DNA of 48,742 nucleotides from Paludibacter sp. (lineage in GTDB: Bacteria; Bacteroidota; Bacteroidia; Bacteroidales; Paludibacteraceae). The stretch spans positions 1 to 48,742 of the forward strand of contig JADGPS010000014.1 in the NCBI GenBank assembly GCA_017882285.1. Reading direction: 5' to 3'. The notes below the pieces were generated by a model, which made no database searches, was not told the DNA's origin, and worked only from the letters and a program-made list of their open reading frames with translations. The translations under genes and the position numbers were made by a program. Shown here in pieces: positions 16,291 through 24,896 of the stretch; position 1 is the first letter of the stretch, and each line of letters opens with the position of its first letter.

Positions 16291-17214
16291 TTATCTTTTC
16301 CCCGATTTTCTATTTCCAAAACCACCCGTTGACGGCTTTCCACTTCGTGGTGAGCCGTTTTTTATGCCTCGCAGTTCTTTAGACTTGGGATTTGGATTAG
16401 TTGAGCGATTGGCCTTTTTTGAAGTTTTGGAGTTTTGAATTCCACGTTCCAAAGTCTTTGGTCTTGACTCTTGATTCTTGATTCTTATTTCTCGAGTCGA
16501 AGATGAATTTGCAATATCAGCCATAATCTGCTCCATTTCGTCAGGTTGCAATTGACGCCATTCACCGATTGGAAGTCCTTTCAGACTAATATTCATAATT
16601 CGGATACGTTCCAGTTTTGTCACTTCATATTCAAAATGCTCACACATGCGACGAATTTGACGGTTCAAACCTTGAATTAAAGTAATTCGAAATGAAAAAA
16701 CAGATTCTTTCACCACTTTGCATTTCTTTGTCATTTCGCCCAAAATGGGAACACCAGCACCCATTTTCTGAATAAATTCGTCAGTAATGGGTTTGTTCAC
16801 GGTAACCAGATATTCTTTTTCGTGTTTGTTTCCGGCGCGCAAAATTTTGTTGACAATATCGCCGTTGTTCGTGAGGAAAATCAAACCTTGCGATTCTTTG
16901 TCGAGTCGACCGACAGGGAAAATGCGTTCGTGATAACCGATATAATCGATAATAGAATCTTTCACGCCAATTTCGGTGGTACTGATAATGCCAACGGGTT
17001 TGTTGAATGCCAGAAACACAAAATCGGTGCCTTCTTTGGCTTCAATCAAGTTGCCATTGAGCGTTACTTTATCTCGTGCAGATACCTGATCACCTATGTT
17101 GGCACGTTGCCCATTCACAAAAACATGACCTTGTTCGATATATTTGTCAGCTTCACGACGGGAACAAATGCCACTTTCGCTCATAAATTTATTTAATCGG
17201 ATGTTATAGGCCAT
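16291..17214 (-). CDS. rluF: 23S rRNA pseudouridine synthase, RluF/RluB type
   Basis: A 307-residue protein. An N-terminal S4 RNA-binding domain ([20 protein letters not shown], residues 6-25) is followed by the synthase domain. [10 protein letters not shown] puts the catalytic Asp at 105, and [22 protein letters not shown] is the RluB/E/F-type C motif. The enzyme isomerises specific uridines in 23S rRNA; RluF modifies U2604 in E. coli. After residue ~235 a basic, low-complexity tail ([18 protein letters not shown] and Ser/Lys/Arg/Gly-rich sequence) extends the protein. Part of this tail is encoded by an AAGAATCAAGA-type repeat at about 16460-16495. RluF versus RluB is my best guess. Confidence 0.85.
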   Translation of the reverse strand: MAYNIRLNKFMSESGICSRREADKYIEQGHVFVNGQRANIGDQVSARDKVTLNGNLIEAKEGTDFVFLAFNKPVGIISTTEIGVKDSIIDYIGYHERIFPVGRLDKESQGLIFLTNNGDIVNKILRAGNKHEKEYLVTVNKPITDEFIQKMGAGVPILGEMTKKCKVVKESVFSFRITLIQGLNRQIRRMCEHFEYEVTKLERIRIMNISLKGLPIGEWRQLQPDEMEQIMADIANSSSTREIRIKNQESRPKTLERGIQNSKTSKKANRSTNPNPKSKELRGIKNGSPRSGKPSTGGFGNRKSGKR

Positions 17215-17256
17215 TTTGGTTGATTTATTAGTTAGTTTTTGTCTTGGTTCTAAAAT

Positions 17257-17886
17257 CTATTGTCTCAATACATCGAGCAATTCGCTTATTACCATTGCAC
17301 TAGCTCCCCATATTTCGGCATTGGTAACATCAAAATAGGGCGCATTGGAACCGGCTTTCAAAGAATTAACATAGAAATCTTTTTCTTTTCGCACTTCCGG
17401 TTTGAAAAAATCTTCGAAAGGAATTTCAATCACCTCATCCACTTCACGTTCTTCAATTTTATATTTTGGTCTTTCAGACAAATAACCCACAAAAACACTA
17501 ATGAGAAAGTTACTTGGCGGAACATAAATATCTGATAATCTGCCTAAAATTTCAATTTTATCTTTTGGAATTCCAATTTCCTCTTGAATTTCACGCAAAG
17601 CTGTTATCATTATTTCTTTATCTTCTTCCTCGTATCTTCCACCCGGAAATGCAATTTGCCCGGAGTGAATTCCAACATAATGGCTTCGCCGGATAACTAT
17701 CATTTTCAGTGTATCGTTTTCATGAAAAAAGAGAATAAGCACGGCGCTTTTTTTTGCATTTTGGGTATTCTCTTTATCGTTGATGAAATCCTGAATACGA
17801 TGTTGAAGTGCCATTTTTATGTGCGAAGCAGTACCCGGCAGAGGATTTGAAAGTTTATTTTTTAATTCTTGTTTAGTTATCAACAT
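17257..17886 (-). CDS. NUDIX hydrolase, CoA pyrophosphatase (NudL/YeaB) type
   Basis: A 209-residue hydrolase. The NUDIX box is GGRYEEEDKEIMITALREIQEEIGI; catalytic glutamates are in REIQEEIG. It is preceded by VIRRSHYVGIHSGQIAFPGG, which matches the family signature of CoA and acyl-CoA pyrophosphatases (LxxRSxxLxxHxGQxAFPGG). It would cleave CoA to 4'-phosphopantetheine and 3',5'-ADP, or a related dinucleotide. It lies 42 bp upstream of rluF on the same strand and may be co-transcribed with it. It is separated from sufD by a long imperfect palindrome. Confidence 0.85.
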   Translation of the reverse strand: MLITKQELKNKLSNPLPGTASHIKMALQHRIQDFINDKENTQNAKKSAVLILFFHENDTLKMIVIRRSHYVGIHSGQIAFPGGRYEEEDKEIMITALREIQEEIGIPKDKIEILGRLSDIYVPPSNFLISVFVGYLSERPKYKIEEREVDEVIEIPFEDFFKPEVRKEKDFYVNSLKAGSNAPYFDVTNAEIWGASAMVISELLDVLRQ

Positions 17887-17900
17887 ACTTTCATATATAA

Positions 17901-17969
17901 ATTTCCCGTAGATTACACAGATTTTTGCAGACCAAACATCTGCAATTTTAAGCGCAATCTGTGGGAAAT
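17901..17969. repeat. 69-bp imperfect palindrome between sufD and the NUDIX gene
   Basis: Nested arms: ATTTCCC (17901-17907) with GGGAAAT (17963-17969); CACAGATT (17916-17923) with AATCTGTG (17956-17963, sharing one base with the outer arm); and TTGCAGA (17925-17931) with TCTGCAA (17939-17945). It could fold as a cruciform or RNA hairpin and may end sufD transcription. The CAGATT/AATCTG words are of the type seen in dispersed palindromic repeats. Confidence 0.6.
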
Positions 17970-17976
17970 ATAAATA

Positions 17977-19317
17977 TTACTGACAAATCACGCATCCTTC
18001 ACACTTGGACAATTCGCCGCGAAGACGCTTTTCCACCAACAGTTTAATGCGATCTTGCAAAGCGGGAATGCGGATATTTTCAATCACGTCGTTGGTGAAA
18101 GCAAACATAAGCAGCAGTCTTGCTTCCGACTCTGGAATACCACGAGATTGCATGTAGAACTTCGCAGTTTCGTCCAACTGACCAATGGTGGCTCCGTGCG
18201 AGCATTTTACGTCGTCGGCATAAATTTCCAATTGCGGTTTAGTACGCATTTTAGCCGTTTTATTGAGTAGAATATTCCGGTTGGTTTGGAATGCCGATGT
18301 TTTTTGTGCATCTTTTGCCACATATAATTTTCCGGTAAATCCACCCTTTGCCATACCGTCCAGCACGTATTTAAACAATTCGCGGCTGTTGCAATTCGGT
18401 TTATTGTGAATAATGGACGTGAAATTATCCACTTGTTGGTTTTTGTCGCCAATCACCATGCCGCAAAGCAAGGTTTCGCAATGTTCACCATCCAAATCAA
18501 TCTCAATAGTATTGCGTGTAACGCCGTTGTGAAGGGTAATCACGTTAGCCAACACATTAGATGATGGGTGTTGGTCAATCAGTAAAGTGGATAAGTTGGT
18601 GGTTTTGGTATGTGTATTTTCGAGTTTGTAATGTTCGTATGTTGCATCTTCACCCGCAAAAACTTCAGTAACGCGATTGGATAGGAAGTGAACTTCATCC
18701 ACGGTATGATCGCAAACCAACAATTGCGCTTTGGCACCTTCTTCGAGGATAATCAGGTTATGACTGTTGGCCATAAAATCGACATCCGAACGCATAATGT
18801 TTACTAATTGCACGGGTTTATCGAGTACGACGTTTTTTGGAACATACATAAAGAAACCATCCTGCGCAAAAGCACCGTTGAAAGCTATCAAGCCATCATT
18901 TTTTGTTGTGCTGAGTTTTCCAAAATAATTTTTCACTAACTCGGGATGTGTAGTCGCTACTTCTTTCAAACTGCCAATGATGACGCCTTTGGGCAAAGCT
19001 TTATTGCGTGGTTCATTGACAGGATAAAAAGCATCATTCACCACAAAATAGAGATACGAATGAATACCCGGTACATCGCACTGGAAAACCTCGTAAGGAT
19101 TTACAGGAATAGGAATACGGTTGATATTCAATCCGTAATCTATGGAAAGCGGCTCTTTTAGGTCGGTGTATTTGTAATTTTCCAACGCAACGGTCGGGAA
19201 ACGCAACGCTTCGAACAACGCAAAAGCGTCGTCGCGCGAGTCGTTCATCACCGCAGCCGAATGCTTTTTGATGCTTTCGTGTTGTTGTTTATATAGGTCG
19301 ATATATTGTTGTTCCAT
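17977..19317 (-). CDS. sufD: Fe-S cluster assembly protein SufD
   Basis: A 446-residue scaffold component of the SufBC2D complex, which builds Fe-S clusters in the cytosol. The family C-terminal signature is visible: KCSHGATIGQLDETAKFYMQ followed by SRGIPESEARLLLMFAF. The central beta-helix core includes NRNILLNKTAKM and TKPQLEIYADDVKCSHG. The protein ends in a CEGCVICQ-like tail with three cysteines, an uncommon ending worth noting. It is the third gene of sufBCD; a 183-bp spacer filled with repeats separates it from sufC. The ATG at 19317 gives full family length. Confidence 0.93.
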   Translation of the reverse strand: MEQQYIDLYKQQHESIKKHSAAVMNDSRDDAFALFEALRFPTVALENYKYTDLKEPLSIDYGLNINRIPIPVNPYEVFQCDVPGIHSYLYFVVNDAFYPVNEPRNKALPKGVIIGSLKEVATTHPELVKNYFGKLSTTKNDGLIAFNGAFAQDGFFMYVPKNVVLDKPVQLVNIMRSDVDFMANSHNLIILEEGAKAQLLVCDHTVDEVHFLSNRVTEVFAGEDATYEHYKLENTHTKTTNLSTLLIDQHPSSNVLANVITLHNGVTRNTIEIDLDGEHCETLLCGMVIGDKNQQVDNFTSIIHNKPNCNSRELFKYVLDGMAKGGFTGKLYVAKDAQKTSAFQTNRNILLNKTAKMRTKPQLEIYADDVKCSHGATIGQLDETAKFYMQSRGIPESEARLLLMFAFTNDVIENIRIPALQDRIKLLVEKRLRGELSKCEGCVICQ

Positions 19318-19503
19318 AATAGTTACGGGTTACAAATTACGAGTCACAAGTTTAGTAAACAAGTAGACAAGTAAACGAATAGACGGAATAAAGGAAATGA
19401 TTTGCAAATTATTTAAGATTTAAGAAGCAATTAATATCAATAAATGTCACCGAGCTAATATCTTTTAATTAGCATATTGGCAAATTAGCAAATTAGCACA
19501 TTA
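19318..19503. repeat. Repeat-filled spacer between sufC and sufD
   Basis: The right part (19467-19503) is made of words AATTAGCATATTGGCAAATT and AGCAAATTAGCACATTA, and it includes the stop codon of sufC. Similar words occur at 23749-23836 and 31087-31113. The left part (19325-19385) contains ACAAATTACGAGTCACAAG and AACAAGTAGACAAGTAAACG, another low-complexity tandem type. Confidence 0.6.
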
Positions 19504-20259
19504 TATATTTTCTTCCACTTCTTTTTTAATCCAGTCGTAGCCTTTGTCTTCGAGTTCCAAAGCAAGTTCTTTTCCACCGGTTTTTACGATTCGGCCATCG
19601 TAGAGCACGTGAACAAAATCGGGCACGATGTATTCCAACAACCTTTGATAATGAGTAATCACAATGCTGGCGTTATCGGGACGTTTCAACTTGTTTACAC
19701 CGTTGGCCACAATACGCAAGGCATCAATATCCAAACCGGAATCTGTTTCGTCCAGAATAGCCAAACGCGGTTCGAGCATAGCCATTTGGAAAATTTCATT
19801 CCGTTTCTTCTCGCCACCCGAAAAGCCTTCGTTGACAGAGCGATTGGCCAGTTTGTTATCCATTTCCACCAAGGTTTTCTTTTCGCGCATGATGCGCAAA
19901 AAATCGGTTGCCGAAAGCGGTTCCATATTTTTATATTTGCGATGTTCGTTTAAAGCCGTACGCATAAAGTTTACCATACTTACACCCGGAATTTCGACCG
20001 GATATTGGAAACTGAGAAAAATCCCTTCGCGAGAACGATCTTCAGGAGTTAATTCCAATAAATTTTTTCCGTAAAAAGTAACTTCGCCTTTGGTTACTTC
20101 AAAAGTCTGATTTCCTGTAAGCACGGACGCAAGTGTTGATTTTCCGGCACCATTCGGTCCCATAATGGCGTGTATTTCACCTGGACGAACTACTAAGTCC
20201 AATCCTTTTAGGATTTCCTTGCCATTGATATTGGCGTGTAGGTTTTTGATTTCAAGCAT
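19501..20259 (-). CDS. sufC: Fe-S cluster assembly ATPase SufC
   Basis: A 252-residue ABC-type ATPase. Walker A is GPNGAGKST (~34-42), the Q-loop segment is FLSFQYPVEIPGVS, the ABC signature is NEGFSGGEKKRNEI, and Walker B is RLAILDETDSGLD. The distinctive SGGEKKRNEI and SFQYPVEIPG strings identify SufC rather than a transporter ATPase. It powers conformational change in SufBC2D. It is the middle gene of the operon, with sufB 124 bp upstream and sufD 183 bp downstream. Both gaps are occupied by repeats. Confidence 0.96.
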   Translation of the reverse strand: MLEIKNLHANINGKEILKGLDLVVRPGEIHAIMGPNGAGKSTLASVLTGNQTFEVTKGEVTFYGKNLLELTPEDRSREGIFLSFQYPVEIPGVSMVNFMRTALNEHRKYKNMEPLSATDFLRIMREKKTLVEMDNKLANRSVNEGFSGGEKKRNEIFQMAMLEPRLAILDETDSGLDIDALRIVANGVNKLKRPDNASIVITHYQRLLEYIVPDFVHVLYDGRIVKTGGKELALELEDKGYDWIKKEVEENI

Positions 20260-20265
20260 AATATT

Positions 20266-20381
20266 ACCCCTAGCCCCTAAAGGGGAATTAAGTTAGTTAT
20301 TCTCTTTGTATTTGAGTATAAATTGTTTTATAAATAATATAAATTGACTCCACAAAAGCCCCCTTTAGGGGGTTGGGGGTC
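20266..20381. repeat. Inverted pair of CCCCTAAAGGGG-type repeats (REPIN-like), pair 2
   Basis: The left unit, ACCCCTAGCCCCTAAAGGGG (20266-20285), and the right unit (20359-20381: CCCCCTTTAGGGGG then TTGGGGGTC) are near-complementary in inverted orientation, about 73 bp apart. The pair fills the sufB-sufC spacer and begins three bases after the sufB stop codon. Confidence 0.72.
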
Positions 20382-20383
20382 TT

Positions 20384-21820
20384 TTATCCAACACTTCCTT
20401 CCAGTGTGATTTGCAGCAGTTTTTGTGCTTCCACGGCAAATTCCATCGGCAATTGGTTTAATACTTCTTTGGCATAACCGTTTACAATTAATCCCACGGC
20501 GTCTTCTGTCGAAATGCCGCGCTGGTTGCAATAAAATATCTGATCTTCGTTTATTTTTGATGTCGTTGCTTCGTGTTCCACAATGGATGTATCGTTGTTC
20601 ACTTCCATATAAGGAAAAGTATGTGCGCCACATTTATCGCCAAGCAGCAAACTGTCGCATTGCGAGAAGTTTCGAGAATTTTCGGCTGCCGGATTTATCT
20701 TCACTAAGCCGCGGTAACTGTTTTGACCAAATCCGGCCGAGATTCCTTTTGAAAGAATGTGACTGCTGGTATTTTTACCGATATGGAGCATTTTTGTTCC
20801 GGTATCAGCTTGTTGGTGGTGATTGGTTACCGCCACAGAATAAAACTCAGCCGACGAATTATCGCCCAATAAAATACAACTTGGATATTTCCAGGTAATG
20901 GCAGAGCCGGTTTCCACCTGCGTCCACGAAATTTTGGAGTTTTCGCCTTTGCAAATTCCCCGTTTTGTTACGAAGTTGTAAATACCGCCTTTCCCGTTTT
21001 TATCGCCCGGATACCAGTTTTGGACGGTGGAATATTTCACTTGTGCATTTTTCATCGCCACAATTTCCACAATGGCCGCGTGAAGTTGATTTTCGTCGCG
21101 CATTGGCGCAGTACAACCTTCGAGGTATGAAACGTAACTATCTTCGTCGGCAATAATCAACGTTCGTTCAAACTGACCGGTATTCATGGCATTGATGCGA
21201 AAATAAGTGGAAAGTTCCATCGGACAGCGAACACCTTTTGGAATATAGACAAAAGAACCATCTGAAAATACGGCGCAATTGAGAGTTGCAAAAAAATTAT
21301 CGGTATACGGAACCACCGAACTCATGTATTTTTGAACCAAATCCGGATGATGTTCAACGGCTTCGCTGAACGAGCAGAAAATAATACCCAGTTCCGAAAG
21401 GCTTTCTTTAAAAGTAGTTTTCACCGAAACGCTATCCATAACTGCATCAACCGCGATACCGGATAGTGCCATTCGTTCGTGAAGCGGAATGCCCAATTTT
21501 TCGAATGTTTTCAACAATTCGGGATCGACTTCGTCCAGACTTTGCGGAGCATTTTTACGTGGAGCGGCGTAATATGCAATGCTTTGATAATCAATTTTGG
21601 GAATATCGAGATGCGCCCATTCCGGCATTTTCATCGTTAACCAATGACGGTAGGCTTTCAGGCGAAATTCGAGCATCCATTCCGGTTCATTTTTCTTGGC
21701 AGAAATAAGCCGCACCACATCTTCACTGAGTCCAATTGGAATAATATCGGTTTCAATGTCGGTGGTAAATCCGTATTTATAATCGCCTTGGGTGACTTCG
21801 TGTAATATATCTGTTGACAT
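20384..21820 (-). CDS. sufB: Fe-S cluster assembly scaffold SufB
   Basis: A 478-residue protein. It is the main scaffold on which SufBC2D assembles clusters. Typical segments are [15 protein letters not shown] near the N-terminus, [19 protein letters not shown] in the middle, and [22 protein letters not shown] with [20 protein letters not shown] at the C-terminus. The conserved Cys in the CNQRG segment is kept. First gene of sufBCD, with a -7 box about 70 bp upstream. No SufS, SufE or SufR gene is adjacent in this window. Confidence 0.96.
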   Translation of the reverse strand: MSTDILHEVTQGDYKYGFTTDIETDIIPIGLSEDVVRLISAKKNEPEWMLEFRLKAYRHWLTMKMPEWAHLDIPKIDYQSIAYYAAPRKNAPQSLDEVDPELLKTFEKLGIPLHERMALSGIAVDAVMDSVSVKTTFKESLSELGIIFCSFSEAVEHHPDLVQKYMSSVVPYTDNFFATLNCAVFSDGSFVYIPKGVRCPMELSTYFRINAMNTGQFERTLIIADEDSYVSYLEGCTAPMRDENQLHAAIVEIVAMKNAQVKYSTVQNWYPGDKNGKGGIYNFVTKRGICKGENSKISWTQVETGSAITWKYPSCILLGDNSSAEFYSVAVTNHHQQADTGTKMLHIGKNTSSHILSKGISAGFGQNSYRGLVKINPAAENSRNFSQCDSLLLGDKCGAHTFPYMEVNNDTSIVEHEATTSKINEDQIFYCNQRGISTEDAVGLIVNGYAKEVLNQLPMEFAVEAQKLLQITLEGSVG

Positions 21821-21888
21821 GATTGTTACAATTCATAATTTATGGTTCACAATTTTATTGAATAAGTTGTGAATGAAATTTTAGACTG

Positions 21889-21896
21889 CAAAAGTA
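21889..21896 (-). promoter_or_regulatory. sufB promoter -7 element
   Basis: On the minus strand this reads TACTTTTG, an exact match to TAnnTTTG. A TTTG lies 23 bases further upstream (complement at 21920-21923). It predicts a leader of about 60 nt before sufB. Confidence 0.55.
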
Positions 21897-22051
21897 CAAA
21901 AAAATTGCGTTTTATACCGCAAATTCCCTTGTTTGAATGCAGTAAACAACATAACACACGACAGCCATTTTTGTTTTAAACAAAAGAACAGAAAAATTTC
22001 GTTGAATTTCCCTGTTCTTCTAAAAAGCTATTTTAAAAAATCAATTAATCA

Positions 22052-22702
22052 TTAATATCCTACCGTTTGCGCTAAAATAAACTTGTAATTTTCTCCAAGA
22101 TTCATTGCTTTTAGTAATTCCACTTCTTTTGCACCGGCACGCACTACGCATTTCAATCCTTCAGAAGCACAATACAGATAAACGTTTTGACCGCAAAATC
22201 CAGAATCCATCATAGCCATTTGAAAATTATCATTCGCATTTCGGGCTTTGGCAATGAAAAGTAAATTGAGCGGAGCGGTGTCAACAAAGGTTTGTTTCCC
22301 TGCCAAACTGCGATAATCACCTTTTACTACCGGTTCCAACTGATGTTTTTTTGGATTGTAGAAATAAATTCCATTAGCCAACACTGCATAAGTTTGCAGC
22401 GGATAAAGTCCCATGGCAGATGGAACGGTGCGTTTTCCATTGGTACGATTTATTCCGTTGGCAACCCACAAAATTTCCGAAAGATGTTTCAATGAAAGAT
22501 TTCGTGTATCAAATTGTCTGTCCGATTTCCGATGCAAAATGGCTTGCATAAGCGGTTTTCCACCCAAGGTGTCGGGAGCTAATAATTTGATGGTGTCAAA
22601 AGTTGTCAACACCATCGGTGCGTTTGTCATTTTAGTCTTTGTTGTTTGGGCTGACGCAAAAGTCACAACCAACATTGAGATTACAAATAATAACTGTTTC
22701 AT
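22052..22702 (-). CDS. Exported nitroreductase-family protein (SagB-like)
   Basis: A 216-residue protein starting at MKQLLFVISMLVVTFASAQ, a clear signal peptide. A start 36 bases upstream is possible but would lie over the -7 box, so it is rejected. The mature part fits the FMN-binding nitroreductase fold: ILHRKSDRQFDTRNLSLKHL (R-x-S-x-R-x-F motif), LSEILWVANGINR, and the PSAMGLYPLQTYAV substrate segment. The pattern resembles SagB-type oxidoreductases, but no cyclodehydratase or peptide gene is near. Periplasmic location is unusual for an FMN enzyme, though known in Bacteroidota. The substrate is unknown. Confidence 0.8.
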   Translation of the reverse strand: MKQLLFVISMLVVTFASAQTTKTKMTNAPMVLTTFDTIKLLAPDTLGGKPLMQAILHRKSDRQFDTRNLSLKHLSEILWVANGINRTNGKRTVPSAMGLYPLQTYAVLANGIYFYNPKKHQLEPVVKGDYRSLAGKQTFVDTAPLNLLFIAKARNANDNFQMAMMDSGFCGQNVYLYCASEGLKCVVRAGAKEVELLKAMNLGENYKFILAQTVGY

Positions 22703-22735
22703 GATTGAATTTGAGTTTAATGATTTACTAAACGG

Positions 22736-22743
22736 CAAATTTA
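22736..22743 (-). promoter_or_regulatory. Promoter -7 element of the nitroreductase gene
   Basis: The minus strand reads TAAATTTG, matching TAnnTTTG, 33 bp before the chosen start codon at 22702. This supports the shorter protein start. Confidence 0.5.
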
Positions 22744-22805
22744 CAACTTTTTCATCTATTTTTGTGTTTTAATGGCTTATAACTCTCAAACTTCAAACTT
22801 TTTTA

Positions 22806-23747
22806 ATGAACTACATTCCATCTAAACCAAATACATTAGGCTTAATTCAACTGATCGACATCGATTTACGTGAAATTGTTCCGTTTATCGACTGGACATT
22901 TTTCTTTATGGCGTGGCGCATGTCCGGCAAATACGAAGGCATCGAGACAGCCTGCGATTGTGAATCATGTAAAGTTGGCTGGTTACTTCAATTTCTTCCC
23001 GAAGAACGGCCAAAAGCGGAAGAAGCTTTGAAACTTTACAAAGATGCCCGGAAAATGTTATGCCAAATGTTGGATGAGAAAATTGTGTCGGTAAATGCCT
23101 CGTTCGGAGTTTTTGAAGGGTTTGCTAAAGAGGATGACATTTATATTCAACAAGATAATGAAACAATAATAGTTCCGACACTTCGTCAGCAACATGCCGC
23201 CACCGATGGTTTTTGTTATTCGTTAGCCGATTTTGTAGCTCCCGAAAACGATTATGTTGGCGTTTTTGCCACCACCATTCAAGGTGTTGAAGCTTATGCC
23301 GAAACATTCGAAAAAGACGATGATGTGTATCATTCAATTTTAGTTAAAACGCTATCCGATCGACTCGCAGAAGCCACTGCCGAATGGTTGCACTGGAAAG
23401 TTCGGAAAGAATATTGGGGTTATGCTGCTGACGAGAATTTATCGGTAAAAGAAATGTTGAAAACACAATATAGCGGCATTCGTCCGGCCGTGGGTTATCC
23501 TTCTTTACCCGACCAATCCATTATTTTTGCATTAGAACCGATTCTAAAATTCAATGAAATTGGCATTCAACTCACCGAAAACGGGGCTATGTTTCCCAAT
23601 GCTTCGGTGTGTGGTTTGTACTTTGCACATCCGCTATCAAAATACTTTATGATTGGCAAAATTGATGAAAATCAGTTGACCAATTACGCCCACCGACGTG
23701 GAAAGAAACCCGAAGAAATTAAAAAATGGTTGGCCTCTAATTTATAA
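22806..23747 (+). CDS. Stand-alone cobalamin-dependent methionine synthase activation domain protein
   Basis: A 313-residue protein matching the C-terminal activation domain of MetH. Diagnostic segments are REIVPFIDWTFFFMAWRMSG near the N-terminus, LADRLAEATAEW-like sequence here as LSDRLAEATAEWLHWKVRKE, and the AdoMet-binding motif GIRPAVGYPSLPDQS (R-P-A-x-G-Y-P). The domain binds S-adenosylmethionine and reactivates oxidised cob(II)alamin by reductive methylation. As a separate gene it should work in trans on a shorter MetH encoded elsewhere. No other methionine gene lies nearby. The CDCESCK cluster at ~49-55 is a cysteine motif not expected in E. coli MetH. Confidence 0.85.
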   Translation: MNYIPSKPNTLGLIQLIDIDLREIVPFIDWTFFFMAWRMSGKYEGIETACDCESCKVGWLLQFLPEERPKAEEALKLYKDARKMLCQMLDEKIVSVNASFGVFEGFAKEDDIYIQQDNETIIVPTLRQQHAATDGFCYSLADFVAPENDYVGVFATTIQGVEAYAETFEKDDDVYHSILVKTLSDRLAEATAEWLHWKVRKEYWGYAADENLSVKEMLKTQYSGIRPAVGYPSLPDQSIIFALEPILKFNEIGIQLTENGAMFPNASVCGLYFAHPLSKYFMIGKIDENQLTNYAHRRGKKPEEIKKWLASNL

Positions 23748-23748
23748 T

Positions 23749-23836
23749 ATGCTAATGTGCCATTGAAAAGATTCCATTATTCCTTTATTTTTATATTATC
23801 ACATTGGCACATTAACACATTGAATAATTGGCACAT
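23749..23836. repeat. GCTAATGTGCC / ATTGGCACATTAACACATTG repeats upstream of trmD
   Basis: Two stretches (23749-23766 and 23800-23836) made from words GCTAATGTGCCATTG and CACATTGGCACATTAACACA. They are close to the repeats at 19467-19503 and 31087-31113. They start immediately after the stop codon of the preceding gene. Confidence 0.55.
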
Positions 23837-23843
23837 TTTTTCT

Positions 23844-23851
23844 TACCTTTG
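23844..23851 (+). promoter_or_regulatory. trmD promoter -7 element
   Basis: TACCTTTG matches TAnnTTTG; a TTG at 23820-23822 is 21 bases upstream. The predicted start site is about 20 nt before the trmD ATG. Confidence 0.55.
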
Positions 23852-23874
23852 CATTTCAATTATTTAGTAAAAGG

Positions 23875-24555
23875 ATGCGAATCGATATTATTTCCGCCGT
23901 ACCTGAATTACTGGAAAGTCCGCTGAATTATTCCATTGTGAAACGTGCCAAAGAAAAAGGGCTGGTGGAAATTGTCGTGCATAATTTGCGCGATTATACC
24001 ACCAACAAGCACCGCCGCGTGGACGATTATGCATTTGGTTTCAGCGCAGGAATGGTTATGCAGATCGAACCGATTGACCGAATAATTACAAAACTAAAAA
24101 GTGAAAGAGTCTACGACGAAGTGATTTACACTTCACCCGACGGTGAAAAATTTGATCAAAAAATGGCAAACAAACTATCGATGTGCAGTAATCTAATTAT
24201 TCTTTGCGGACATTATAAAGGCATCGATCACCGCATTCGCGAACATTTGATTACCAAAGAAATAACCATTGGCGATTATGTACTCACCGGCGGCGAACTT
24301 CCTGCAGCCATCATGACTGACGCTATTGTGCGACTTATTCCCGGTGCTATTGGCGATGAAATGTCGGCTTTGTCTGATTCGTTTCAGGACAATTTACTGG
24401 CACCACCTGTTTATACCCGACCTGCTGAATACAAAGGGTGGAAAGTGCCGGATATTTTGCTTTCCGGTCATCAGGCCAACGTGGACGAATGGAATCACCA
24501 GCAATCGGTTGAACGAACGAAGTTGTTGAGGCCGGATCTTTTAAATGAAGAATGA
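23875..24555 (+). CDS. trmD: tRNA (guanine37-N1)-methyltransferase
   Basis: A 226-residue SPOUT-family enzyme that uses S-adenosylmethionine to methylate G37 next to the anticodon, which prevents +1 frameshifting. The start [20 protein letters not shown], the segment [18 protein letters not shown], the AdoMet-site strings [12 protein letters not shown] and [13 protein letters not shown] (trefoil knot), and the C-terminal [17 protein letters not shown] are diagnostic. Length is typical. It is followed after 12 bp by the DUF1294 gene. Confidence 0.97.
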   Translation: MRIDIISAVPELLESPLNYSIVKRAKEKGLVEIVVHNLRDYTTNKHRRVDDYAFGFSAGMVMQIEPIDRIITKLKSERVYDEVIYTSPDGEKFDQKMANKLSMCSNLIILCGHYKGIDHRIREHLITKEITIGDYVLTGGELPAAIMTDAIVRLIPGAIGDEMSALSDSFQDNLLAPPVYTRPAEYKGWKVPDILLSGHQANVDEWNHQQSVERTKLLRPDLLNEE

Positions 24556-24567
24556 AAAAATGGAAAA

Positions 24568-24837
24568 ATGAATAATTGTCAGATTTGGTTGTATTTATTA
24601 TTCATTAATCTGATAAGTGGAATTATCTTTGTTTACGACAAACATGCAGCCAGAAAAAACCGTCGACGAATCCCCGAACTGACCTTGCATTTACTTGAAA
24701 TTCTGGGTGGCGTGTTTGCCAACTTTCTGCTAATGTACTTTTTGCGACATAAAAACCAAAAGTTTAGTTATTGGGTTTGGACGTGGATTGTGATGATTGG
24801 ATGGATGATAGTTGTTTTTTTAGCAATATTGAATTGA
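24568..24837 (+). CDS. DUF1294 small membrane protein
   Basis: An 89-residue protein with three hydrophobic segments (about 6-24, 43-60, 67-87) and the family motif YDKHAARKNRRRIPE-x-x-L-H-L-L-E-x-x-G-G near residues 23-50. DUF1294 proteins are small inner-membrane proteins of unknown function, sometimes fused to a cold-shock domain in other phyla. It is 12 bp downstream of trmD and likely co-transcribed. No functional prediction is made. Confidence 0.8.
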   Translation: MNNCQIWLYLLFINLISGIIFVYDKHAARKNRRRIPELTLHLLEILGGVFANFLLMYFLRHKNQKFSYWVWTWIVMIGWMIVVFLAILN

Positions 24838-24864
24838 TTGTTTTGTAATTTCAAACAAAACACT

Positions 24865-24872
24865 TACCTTTG
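24865..24872 (+). promoter_or_regulatory. higBA promoter -7 element
   Basis: TACCTTTG is preceded by TTG at 24843-24845 with a 19-base spacer, a good Bacteroidota promoter. The toxin ATG is 24 bases downstream. Confidence 0.6.
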
Positions 24873-24896
24873 GCGTTAGTAATTTAAATCGATAGT

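Noticed and set aside
19318-19503. CRISPR-like array
   Set aside because: The repeated words are short, imperfect, tandem and without unique spacers of constant length; no cas gene is present.
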